This document shows positions 8,966-16,475 of a DNA stretch of 19,929 bases, piece by piece (within the stretch, counting starts at the first letter, position 1; the number at the start of each line of letters is the position of its first letter). Position numbers and translations under genes: made by a program. Below the pieces are notes generated by a model that had not been told where the DNA came from, did no database searches, and was given only the letters and a program-made list of their open reading frames with translations. Origin of the DNA: Deferribacterales bacterium UBA4806 (GTDB lineage: Bacteria; Chrysiogenota; Deferribacteres; Deferribacterales; UBA228); contig DHGE01000140.1 in assembly GCA_002402635.1 (NCBI GenBank), positions 3,282 to 23,210 on the forward strand, read 5' to 3'.

Positions 8966-10309
8966 TTATTTTATAGATTTAACTATAGCTCTTTCTAATA
9001 TAGATAAACCTTCCTCTAACTGATCATCTGTTATAACAAGGGGGATAAGAAATCTTATAACATTTCCATATATACCAGCACTCATAAGTAAAAGTCCCAT
9101 ATTGAAAGCTTCATTAACTATATGTTTTACCAATTCTTTTGCAGGTTCTTTTGTTTTTCTACTCTTTACAAATTCTATTGCAACCATTGCACCTAAGCCT
9201 CTTACATCTCCAATATTTTCATATTTATTCTGCAGATTTTTCAATTTTTTCATAAGCTTTTCACCAAGCTCTTCCGCCTTTGCACATAAATTATTCTTTT
9301 CTATATAATCTATTGTTGAAAGGCCTGCTACACATGATACCGGATTACCTCCAAATGTTCCCCCAAGATAGCCTTCAGGAGGAGCATCCATTATTTCACT
9401 TTTACCAGCAACTGCACTCAATGGAAGCCCAGCTGCAATTGATTTTGCCATAGTAGTTAAATCCGGCACTACACCAAAATGCTCAATAGCAAACATTTTG
9501 CCTGTTCTTGCAAATCCTGATTGAACTTCATCATTAATATATAGAATACCATATTTCTCACAAATTGATTTAAGCACCACCAAAAATTCCTTAGGAGGAA
9601 CAATAAATCCACCCTCTCCCTGGACAGGCTCTATTATCATAGCTGCAATTTGGTCACTATCAGCCTCAGTAATAAAAAACCTTTCTATATATTCAAGGCA
9701 GTGTAGACCACATTCAGGATAGGTTGAATTAAATATACACCTGTAGCAATATGCTGATGGTACTTTATAAACTTCTGGAGCAAATGGGCCGAATCCAAAT
9801 TTATATGGTTTTACTTTACTTGTTAATGTCATGGTTAGCAGTGTTCTACCATGAAAAGCTGATTCAAAGGCAATTATGCCACTTCTTTTTCTATAAAATC
9901 TTGCAATTTTTACTGCATTTTCAACAGCCTCTGCACCACTGTTTATAAAAATAGTCTTCTTTTGAAAATTCCCAGGCGTTATATTTGCAATTTTTTCTGC
10001 TAGGTCAATATATGACTTATATGGGGCAACCATAAAGCAGGTATGTAAAAATTTATCTACCTGATCTTTTATTGCATTTCTTATACTTTCAGGAGAATGC
10101 CCTACATTAATAACGCCTATTCCACCATAAAAATCTAAATAAGCATTACCATCTATATCTTTGATAACAGCACCATGAGCCTCATCTACAATTAAAGGGT
10201 AAGCTGTTGAAATACCTCTTGCGACAAATTTTTCTTTCTTTTCTAATAAAACTTTAGATTTTATTCTATTAGGTGAACTTATTAAAGGGATCTGATCTTC
10301 ATGGAACAT
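8966..10309 (-). CDS. 4-aminobutyrate/putrescine-type class III aminotransferase
   Basis: A 447-residue PLP aminotransferase of the GabT/ArgD/PatA group. Motifs are DFYGGIGVINVGH, NSGAEAVENAVKIAR at 123-137, ESAFHGRT at 149-156, EPVQGEGGF at 227-235, NDEVQSGFARTG with D260, TMAKSIAAGLP with the PLP lysine K289, and GGTFGGNPV. It transfers an amino group from a terminal amine to 2-oxoglutarate or pyruvate, giving a semialdehyde for the downstream dehydrogenase. Unusual is a cysteine set at C188, C191, C200 and C204 (C-x2-C-x8-C-x3-C), which could bind a metal or Fe-S centre. It is the first gene of the operon, with GGAGG six bases before ATG 10309 and a promoter about 50 bases upstream. GabT is the best guess for substrate. 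Confidence 0.91.
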   Translation of the reverse strand: MFHEDQIPLISSPNRIKSKVLLEKKEKFVARGISTAYPLIVDEAHGAVIKDIDGNAYLDFYGGIGVINVGHSPESIRNAIKDQVDKFLHTCFMVAPYKSYIDLAEKIANITPGNFQKKTIFINSGAEAVENAVKIARFYRKRSGIIAFESAFHGRTLLTMTLTSKVKPYKFGFGPFAPEVYKVPSAYCYRCIFNSTYPECGLHCLEYIERFFITEADSDQIAAMIIEPVQGEGGFIVPPKEFLVVLKSICEKYGILYINDEVQSGFARTGKMFAIEHFGVVPDLTTMAKSIAAGLPLSAVAGKSEIMDAPPEGYLGGTFGGNPVSCVAGLSTIDYIEKNNLCAKAEELGEKLMKKLKNLQNKYENIGDVRGLGAMVAIEFVKSRKTKEPAKELVKHIVNEAFNMGLLLMSAGIYGNVIRFLIPLVITDDQLEEGLSILERAIVKSIK

Positions 10310-10343
10310 TTCAAACCTCCACTATTCTTAGAAATTTATTATC

Positions 10344-10358
10344 TAAAACGTAGTTTTA
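10344..10358 (-). promoter_or_regulatory. Putative operator palindrome
   Basis: A perfect 6-base inverted repeat around a 3-base centre, TAAAAC-N3-GTTTTA, lies directly downstream of the -10 box, near the expected transcription start of the aminotransferase operon. That position would let a bound dimer block initiation. No regulator gene is adjacent, so the binding protein is unknown. The arms are AT-rich, which lowers confidence. Confidence 0.4.
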
Positions 10359-10386
10359 CAATATACGACCAATATAACATTGTCAA
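10358..10386 (-). promoter_or_regulatory. Sigma-A type promoter of the aminotransferase/permease/dehydrogenase operon
   Basis: On the minus strand a perfect TTGACA (10381-10386) is separated by exactly 17 bases from TATTGT (10358-10363, 4 of 6 matches to the -10 consensus). The -10 is about 48 bases from the GabT-like start, whose Shine-Dalgarno is strong. Gene spacings downstream are mostly 6 to 25 bases, up to about 95 in the decayed tail, so this promoter probably drives everything from 10309 down to 1027. Confidence 0.7.
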
Positions 10387-10518
10387 CACTTCTATATAGT
10401 GGTATCCCGCACAAAAAATATTCCACTCTCAAACAACAATTCTGAGTCTATTGAGATAGAAAATAAATCATATAAACTGCAAGGAAAAATAACTAAAGAT
10501 GGAGATGTATACTGACTA

Positions 10519-11723
10519 TACTGACCCCCATAAGTATTGGACACATTAAAAGTTAGAGTTATAATTTAGAATTAAATTAAGAATTTATGGAGGTATTGGC
10601 AATGAGTGCAAGAAAATGGACACCAGAAGAAAAGATGGCAATTGTTTTAGAAGGTGTCAAAGGGCTGAAATAGGTAGCAGAGATATGCAGAGAGCAACAA
10701 GATCAGTCAAGGGCAATATTACAAATGAAGGGATAAATTTTTTGAAGGTGGTAAAAAGGGATTAAGCTCTAATGTTTCAAATAACAATTCATCTGAGATA
10801 GAAAGATTACAAAAGATAATAGGTAAACAAGCCATTCAGATTGATATATTAAAAAAAACTTAAAGAGATCTTAGGTTCAAGGTAGAGGCTGCCCATCCAA
10901 TTGAAATTGGCTGGTTATAATATTAAAGAAGCTTGTGAAGCTTTAGACTTACCTAGGAGCAGTTATTATAATATTCATAATAAAAAAGATTCAAATAATT
11001 ATTGTAAGAATAAAACATATGATAATATGCTAATGGAAAAGATAAAAGAAATAAAAACATAACATCCTTTATGGGGATATAGACGTATAAGTGCCTGCAT
11101 GAAACGTAGAGAGGGTTTACCAGTTAATCACAAAAAGGTTTATAAGATTATGAAAGAAAAGGATTTATTGGTGAAGCAAAAAATATATAAAGCCAAGAGA
11201 AAATCTACTCATAACAAGCCGAAAGCCACTTACCCAAAGGAGTATTGGGGAATAGATATGACAAAGTTTATAATACCATCCATTGGATGGGCATATTTAA
11301 TAATAATATTAGACTAGTATACGAAGAAAATAGTTGGTTATAATGTAAGGTTAAGGGCAAAGACAGAAGATTGGAAGAAAGCATTGGATTTAGCATTTAA
11401 TAAAGAATTCCCTCAAGGTGTAAAAGGATCTAATTTAAAGCTTATAAATTATAATGGGGCAGGCCAACATCTATAAGCTTTATGAAAGATATGACTTTAC
11501 TTGGAATTGAACAAATATTTACATCATATAATAATCCTAAAGGTAATGCTGAAACTGAACGTCATATAAGGACAATAAAAGAAGAAATACTTTGGCTCAA
11601 TGAGTTTGATACTTTTGAAGAAGCAGAACAGTCAATTACTTATTGGATCGAAGAATTCTACAACAAAAAATATGTTCTATACGTGCTCCAAAAACTGGAC
11701 AAGCTGTTAATGATAAAATTTAA
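10519..11723 (+). mobile_element. Degenerate IS3-family insertion sequence (right end not found)
   Basis: The left end carries a typical IS3-family terminal sequence, TACTGACCCCCATAAGTATT followed by GGACA, and 59 bases later an orfA start with GGAGG. Broken orfA and orfB homologues follow. I could not find a matching inverted end (TGTCCAATAC...GGGGGTCA) between 11723 and 12288. The right end therefore appears deleted, and no target-site duplication can be assigned. The copy cannot move by itself. Confidence 0.8.
10602..11723 (+). pseudogene. IS3-family transposase orfA/orfB, multiply disrupted
   Basis: orfA begins MSARKWTPEEKMAIVLEGVKG, then has a TAG where relatives read a Gln codon; further on it reads FFEGGKKGLSS and the leucine-zipper-like IERLQKIIGKQAIQIDILKK. 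orfB remnants read IKEACEALDLPRSSYYNI, HPLWGYRRISACM, then the integrase core YWGIDMTKF (first Asp present), AYLIIILD followed by TAG, NYNGAGQ where the second catalytic Asp would be expected but Tyr is found, and NPKGNAETERHIRTIKEE (Glu present). The end, APKTGQAVNDKI, follows a small deletion near 11670. At least four in-frame stops or shifts plus a missing catalytic Asp make this clearly dead. Several stops fit single transitions. Confidence 0.85.
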
Positions 11724-11910
11724 CTTAACAAAATTGTTAAAAATTATATTGGCAATTATGTTAATTTTTCCATTGTCATTAACAAGCTATTTGAATTTCA
11801 TATTTAATCCTATCTCTGTTAAAGTTGTTAAAGTCAACTAAAAACCTCAACCTCAGAGTACTCTATTTTCCCAAGCTTAAAAGTTATTCCAACCTCCGAG
11901 GTTCAAATGT

Positions 11911-11985
11911 TGTCACTTTGATACTTTTTCTCAAATAAATATATAGATAGCATTAAGTTGTTCTATGCCTGATTCAAAGGTGACA
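11911..11985. repeat. Imperfect inverted repeat in the IS3-to-operon gap
   Basis: TGTCACTTTGAT (11911-11922) is matched in inverted orientation by ATTCAAAGGTGACA (11972-11985) with two one-base bulges, about 50 bases apart. A shorter palindrome, AACCTC-C-GAGGTT, lies just before it at 11891-11903. Between 11724 and 12287 there is no intact gene. The segment looks like scar tissue of older insertions, and the repeat may be a trace of another element end. Confidence 0.35.
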
Positions 11986-11997
11986 AAAGATTTTTAC

Positions 11998-12030
11998 CTC
12001 GACAACAAAAAACTGTCGAGTTTTCTTTTT
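11998..12030 (+). terminator. Rho-independent terminator hairpin
   Basis: A perfect 7-base stem, CTCGACA / TGTCGAG, closes a 9-base A-rich loop and is followed at once by TTTTCTTTTT on the plus strand. It would stop transcription coming from the IS3 relic side and insulate the four-gene operon that starts at 12288. On the minus strand no T tract follows, so it reads as unidirectional. Confidence 0.7.
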
Positions 12031-12038
12031 CACATAGT

Positions 12039-12185
12039 CTATTTTGACAAGCTAAATCTGGTATATATATCTTTCTTTTCTCTGGCAAAGAAATTTTCAC
12101 TTATAAAGCGTCCTACATCTAGATATGTATTTTGCTGATCTGCTGTAAGCTGCCTTGAGATAAATGTTAATGCTAATAGAAAATA
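12039..12185 (-). pseudogene. Relic coding fragment of unknown protein (C-terminal end)
   Basis: The minus strand carries 48 open codons between a TGA (12186-12188) and a TAG (12039-12041). They read LLALTFISRQLTADQQNTY then LDVGRFISENFFAREKKD and end FSLSK. The composition is protein-like (charged and hydrophobic residues mixed, few Asn/Ile runs), unlike a random AT-rich frame. There is no start codon with a Shine-Dalgarno, so it looks like the 3' end of a gene lost during insertion events. I do not recognise the family. Confidence 0.35.
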
Positions 12186-12287
12186 TCAATTTTATAAGAT
12201 TGTATTAAAATAAAATATTCTTTTGCAGGATTTAAGTATTTAATAGAAATTATTATTAATTACTATATTATATATTATTGATAGCAT

Positions 12288-14996
12288 ATGCCAATTTTTA
12301 ATATTAATATTCCATATAATAATGAAAGTATAAATAGCTTAAAAACTATATTAGTTCAAGGAAAGCATATCCCAGTACAGTCAACGGTTGATGATAATAA
12401 TCGAGAAGAAAACATAAATTTGTTTTTCAAGTTATTGCAATATATAGAAACAAGCAGGGAGTATGTTTTATCATTATTTCCAGAACTAGCATTCTCCACA
12501 AACGATATTAACACAATTATAAAAAGCGTAAACAAGTTCAAAGGTAATTTATTTTTTTCTTGTGGTTTCGGTTTTTCACAAGGTGAAAAATTAAAAAAAT
12601 TAATCACTACAAACAAAATAAACTGTTTTCTTAAAAAATATGAAGTAATAATAGATGATCTTAAGTATAATTGTGGTTTGATATTGATAAAAACAAATAA
12701 AATCTATGAAAAATATTTATTTATAAAAAATTTCGCGGATCAAAATATTGAAATTAGCTACGTTTACGATCAATATTTGAGTAATACAATATTAAGGGTA
12801 AATTGTTTTAATTTAACGATCTTCCCTCTAATATGCGCAGATTTAATTTGCTCAACAAAAAATTGTCCTACTGATCTTATTTATGATTCCTTAGTTTTAC
12901 AACCGACTAATAACCATGTAATTATTCCTTTGTTATTATATACAAAAAAACCTCACCATGAATTATGGAAAAAATCATTTATTAAATTTTACAATACTAT
13001 TCATCAACCTTTCTATTTTATAATGGCCAATGAAGAAATCCAAAATATAAATTTAAAAATGAATCTAACAGGTATAATTAGTAATTTAGCTTTTGACCAT
13101 TCAAAAAAGATCTATAATGGATTACATGGAATCATTGCAGATACAACTGAATCAGGTTTATTTTATGTAGATTTAAAACTAAAATCTACTATTGTAAACA
13201 TTCAAAATAATATATATTCAACCAATTATCCTCAACGTAAAAATAATGCTACCCTAAAATTAAGCAATAAAGTAAATATCTCCACTGATATTGGTAATTT
13301 TATTATAAAAATAGAAATACCACAAATTTTACAACATAAAAATGAACTCTGGGGAACTTTTATTAACCAACCATTTATAAAACTTACTGAAACTATAAAC
13401 AACAATAAAACAAGCGGTGCGCTTGAAATATTAAAAAAAATATTTGACAAAAAAAAGTATTTAAATTTTTTCTCTATTTACCACACAAATATCATCTTAC
13501 TTCCAGAACTTTCATTAACTATTAAGGATATTATTAAATTTGAAAATATTTTTAACAAACACAATTTACCTTTTTTCTTCTTTGCAGGTATGAAATTAAT
13601 AAATAAAGAAGATTTAAAATTATTAATTGAAAAATATCACTTTGAATATTTACATTCAACGAATTTGAAAGACCTAAAAATTTCTTATTTAATTAATCCA
13701 CAGATCTTTATTATAAGAAATAAAAATGTTTATAAAAAAATAATATTTTTAAAAAATTCAATATATAGGGATTTTAATTACTTAAAAAGCATCTTCTTTA
13801 AACAACAAATCTTGAGAATTGACACATTAGATACTTCTATATATTCCATTATTGGAGATGATCTTGAAAAAATAGAAATTCAAAAACAAATTTTAGAAGA
13901 TTTGAAAAACAATAATTTAGATAGAATTTTATTATTAAATCTTTGCAGCAATTTATCATTCGATACTTCAAAAAAAGCAGATTCAATAAAACTTTTTACT
14001 GAAGATCCAAGAGTATTACTATATATAATCTCTGACAGCTACTCCCAAATTAAACCTGATATTAATATTTACACAAATGGTGCATTCATAAATATAAATA
14101 ATATAGATAGAATTTTTATGAAAGAACTTCATCATGTTAGATATTTCATAAAAGATAATTATATAGCCTTTAGAAATCGTTTAAATTTGCCAGGAGTTTC
14201 ATCTGGGATATTAAGATGGAAACAATCTGCAGACAGAGGTCGTGGCACCTATATGCCAATTAGAAGATACATATTATCAAATAATAAGTTAAAAAAGGTG
14301 CATGGCAATAAGGATGCTCAAGAATTATATAGTTATTTAATTTTTAAGAAACAAAAGATTTTAGAAAATATTCCAAAATATTTTAAAAGTGAAATTTTAT
14401 TTGAATATAAATATTTATTAGATATATTTGATGCTAAACTTTTTAAAAATAAGTATAAAGATGCTGCCATTTGGCCAAAATTAATAACTGGAGTAGAAAA
14501 AAGTAAAGAACCCTTAATTAGATCAGACGAAGTAAATAAATATGAAAACCTATTAGATATAACAATTCCCGCTTTATTAATCATTAAAATCATTTTTAAA
14601 GCTGAATATTCACTAAATAGTAATCTTTATGGCCAGCTTTATATCCCAGAAAAAAATCTTGATATACTAGTTTGGAATTCTCCTTTTTATACTACATATT
14701 ATATAATCAATATTTTACAACAAATTGCAATTTTGTCTGGTAGTATGATGCCATTAATTGTCATAGCATCTGGTTTTGATAAAACATTAAAAGTAAAAGA
14801 TTGTAGAGTTATCCCTAATAAATTGACGGATTTTACAATTTGTTATCAAAAGGACATAACTGAGAGTAAATTATTTTATTTATCTAAATATCGATTTATT
14901 TATTTCATAAACCTAGAAAATTTTATACAGTTGTTATATAATACTACTAATTTTTCTGAGATAAAAAATTATTTATTTCAGATCCTTAATAGGTAA
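12288..14996 (+). CDS. Large protein with two tandem nitrilase (CN-hydrolase)-like domains, putative conflict-system effector
   Basis: A 902-residue soluble protein of unrecognised family. Residues about 15-300 resemble a nitrilase fold: LSLFPELAFS with E66, candidate Lys K142 or K147 in IYEKYLFIKN, and PLICADL with C183. Residues about 340-580 repeat the layout at a constant offset of about 341: ILLPELSL with E407, VYKKIIFLKN with K484/K489, and SIIGDDL with G523 where the Cys should be. The first half could therefore be a catalytic amidase/nitrilase and the second a dead partner. The C-terminal 300 residues, including RWKQSADRGRGTYMPIRRY, are unassigned. ATG 12288 has no clear Shine-Dalgarno. 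It is the first gene of a tight operon with a small protein, an ABC ATPase and a NUDIX hydrolase. No signal peptide or membrane helix is evident. The nitrilase assignment rests on motif reading only. Confidence 0.75.
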   Translation: MPIFNINIPYNNESINSLKTILVQGKHIPVQSTVDDNNREENINLFFKLLQYIETSREYVLSLFPELAFSTNDINTIIKSVNKFKGNLFFSCGFGFSQGEKLKKLITTNKINCFLKKYEVIIDDLKYNCGLILIKTNKIYEKYLFIKNFADQNIEISYVYDQYLSNTILRVNCFNLTIFPLICADLICSTKNCPTDLIYDSLVLQPTNNHVIIPLLLYTKKPHHELWKKSFIKFYNTIHQPFYFIMANEEIQNINLKMNLTGIISNLAFDHSKKIYNGLHGIIADTTESGLFYVDLKLKSTIVNIQNNIYSTNYPQRKNNATLKLSNKVNISTDIGNFIIKIEIPQILQHKNELWGTFINQPFIKLTETINNNKTSGALEILKKIFDKKKYLNFFSIYHTNIILLPELSLTIKDIIKFENIFNKHNLPFFFFAGMKLINKEDLKLLIEKYHFEYLHSTNLKDLKISYLINPQIFIIRNKNVYKKIIFLKNSIYRDFNYLKSIFFKQQILRIDTLDTSIYSIIGDDLEKIEIQKQILEDLKNNNLDRILLLNLCSNLSFDTSKKADSIKLFTEDPRVLLYIISDSYSQIKPDINIYTNGAFININNIDRIFMKELHHVRYFIKDNYIAFRNRLNLPGVSSGILRWKQSADRGRGTYMPIRRYILSNNKLKKVHGNKDAQELYSYLIFKKQKILENIPKYFKSEILFEYKYLLDIFDAKLFKNKYKDAAIWPKLITGVEKSKEPLIRSDEVNKYENLLDITIPALLIIKIIFKAEYSLNSNLYGQLYIPEKNLDILVWNSPFYTTYYIINILQQIAILSGSMMPLIVIASGFDKTLKVKDCRVIPNKLTDFTICYQKDITESKLFYLSKYRFIYFINLENFIQLLYNTTNFSEIKNYLFQILNR

Positions 14997-15001
14997 TATT
15001 T

Positions 15002-15472
15002 ATGTTAAATGATTTATTTAGTGAATTAAAAAAAAGGATACAAGCTCTTTATTTTGATATTATTGAAGATAATAAATCTGAAATATTGCCATCAACTAAT
15101 TATTTATTGATGAAAAGCGATTATGCCTATGTTTTAATTTTAACTTCAGAAGACTTAAAATATATATGTGATAATATTAATAAAATTAATGAATGGATGT
15201 TTGCAAAGCTTTTAGATAAAGAAAAAGAAGGAAAACTATATGATGCATATATAATAATTATCTCAAATAAATGTGACGAAAATAACGCTTTTTTAATTGA
15301 ACAAAATCGAACTATTTGCAGGAAATATATTATAACTAACTTTAATGAAATTGATAAAATTTCATTTCTACCCCTTAATTCAAATAAGGCTCAAAGTGAT
15401 GATAGAAAAATATCGAATTTATATAATGAATTTTTTGAAATTATAAAAAATTATGAAAACTTTTTTAATTGA
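15002..15472 (+). CDS. Small protein of unknown family, candidate ABC-3C middle component
   Basis: A 156-residue acidic, Ile/Asn-rich protein starting 5 bases after the nitrilase-like gene; the AGGTAA around that gene's stop may serve as a weak Shine-Dalgarno. Visible features are a hydrophobic strand YAYVLILTSEDL near 41-52, YDAYIIIISNKCDE at 80-93, then EQNRTICRKYIITN at 100-113 with a Cys-Arg-Lys, and a Lys/Asn-rich tail. I do not recognise the family. Its size, its place between a large putative effector and an SMC-like ABC ATPase, and the IEQNR...CRKY block recall the middle components of ABC three-component systems, which link ATPase to effector. Its last 20 bases overlap the ATPase start, which suggests translational coupling and a shared complex. 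That role is inference. Confidence 0.6.
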   Translation: MLNDLFSELKKRIQALYFDIIEDNKSEILPSTNYLLMKSDYAYVLILTSEDLKYICDNINKINEWMFAKLLDKEKEGKLYDAYIIIISNKCDENNAFLIEQNRTICRKYIITNFNEIDKISFLPLNSNKAQSDDRKISNLYNEFFEIIKNYENFFN

Positions 15473-16475
15473 TAAAATTAATATCACCAATTTTAAAGGT
15501 TTAAAAGGTGATATAACAGTTAATATAGACAAACCTATAACTATTATTTATTCACAAAACGCAACAGGTAAAACTAGTTTAATAGATGCGATTGAATGGG
15601 TTTTCAGCGATAATAACAACTGTTCTCAATTTATACAAAACAAATATACAGAGAAATTGCCTTCCGTATCATTATTTTTGAACAATGGGAAACAAATTAG
15701 AAAAGAAATAGATAACAATAAAAGAATTACATTAAAATCAAATATTAGTAATACACCTCATAATAAACGACCAATTATTTTTGATAAACCCTTTACCTTT
15801 ATACCATATAATAAATTTTTAGCAGAAAGTGATTTAATAAATATATTTAAAATTGATGATATTGTTCTTAATAATTTCTTTCTTTATTCTGAAAATTATC
15901 TAAATAATAAGATTAAATTCTTAGAAAATAGAATAGCTGAAATAAAAAAATACAAAAATACGATTTGTGAAGATATAAAAAAGTTAAAAAAATTAAAAAC
16001 TTCATTTATTAAAGAAATACTAATAATGGCCAATAATGACGCAATTAATTTATACAGAAAGATGCAATCAGTATCATATTATCAAGAGTTTAGCAATATT
16101 AATGAGCTAATAAGTTCTGACGAAGTAAAATATTTATCAAACACTCAAAATATAATCTTAAATTTAGCTTTATTTTTATCACTAGCTCGAATAGCTGGAG
16201 GCAGCTACTTCCTTGACCAACCTATTGATTTATTGGATGGTATTAATAAAGCTGCATTTATTGATATCATCAGATCTTTAGCAATTCATAACAACTTTAA
16301 GAATATTCGGTTTGTAATAACTACAGCAAATAGAATACTTGTTAGACAATTTAGAGAAAAGTTGTCGCTCATAAAAAATAATAATGAACAAATATTTAGG
16401 ATTTACACCATTTATGGCAACCCAAAAATAGGTACTAATATTGCTGAAAGAGACAAGTACGTAATGAATATGTAA
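15453..16475 (+). CDS. SMC/RecF-like ABC ATPase with non-canonical active site
   Basis: A 340-residue compact ABC ATPase of the RecF/Rad50-like type. It opens FLIDKINITNFKGLKG, the usual first strand of such proteins, then Walker A YSQNATGKTS with K40 and T41 but S34 in place of the first Gly, followed by LIDAIEWVF. A Lys-rich helical segment at about 150-190 could be a very short coiled coil. The signature region reads LSNTQ (228-232) instead of LSGGQ. Walker B is SYFLDQP with D255 and Gln256 where the catalytic Glu is usual, then the D-loop LLDG. The H-switch region reads VITTANR with no His. ATP binding is likely; fast hydrolysis is doubtful. It overlaps the upstream gene by 20 bases and the NUDIX gene by 1. 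The likely role is sensor or clamp in a three-component conflict system. Confidence 0.85.
   Translation: MKTFLIDKINITNFKGLKGDITVNIDKPITIIYSQNATGKTSLIDAIEWVFSDNNNCSQFIQNKYTEKLPSVSLFLNNGKQIRKEIDNNKRITLKSNISNTPHNKRPIIFDKPFTFIPYNKFLAESDLINIFKIDDIVLNNFFLYSENYLNNKIKFLENRIAEIKKYKNTICEDIKKLKKLKTSFIKEILIMANNDAINLYRKMQSVSYYQEFSNINELISSDEVKYLSNTQNIILNLALFLSLARIAGGSYFLDQPIDLLDGINKAAFIDIIRSLAIHNNFKNIRFVITTANRILVRQFREKLSLIKNNNEQIFRIYTIYGNPKIGTNIAERDKYVMNM

Noticed and set aside
10801..10870. A8 run as a programmed frameshift site between orfA and orfB
   Set aside because: IS3 elements do use such sites, but the context A8C followed quickly by stops in both frames, in a dead copy, gives no usable fusion.
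10602..11723. Stop codons in the IS3 transposase read as recoded sense codons
   Set aside because: TAG and TAA end other intact genes here normally, and the transposase also has frameshifts, a lost catalytic Asp and a missing end, so ordinary decay explains it.
11998..12287. Retron-like or other non-coding RNA partner upstream of the operon
   Set aside because: The only stable hairpin has a T-rich tail typical of a terminator, and no reverse transcriptase is present.
12288..14996. Reverse transcriptase-nitrilase fusion as in the DRT type 1 defence system
   Set aside because: No YxDD-type reverse transcriptase motif or palm-like block was seen in the 902 residues.
12288..14996. Glutamine-dependent NAD synthetase
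   Set aside because: The nitrilase-like half fits, but the SGGxDS PP-loop of the synthetase domain is absent.
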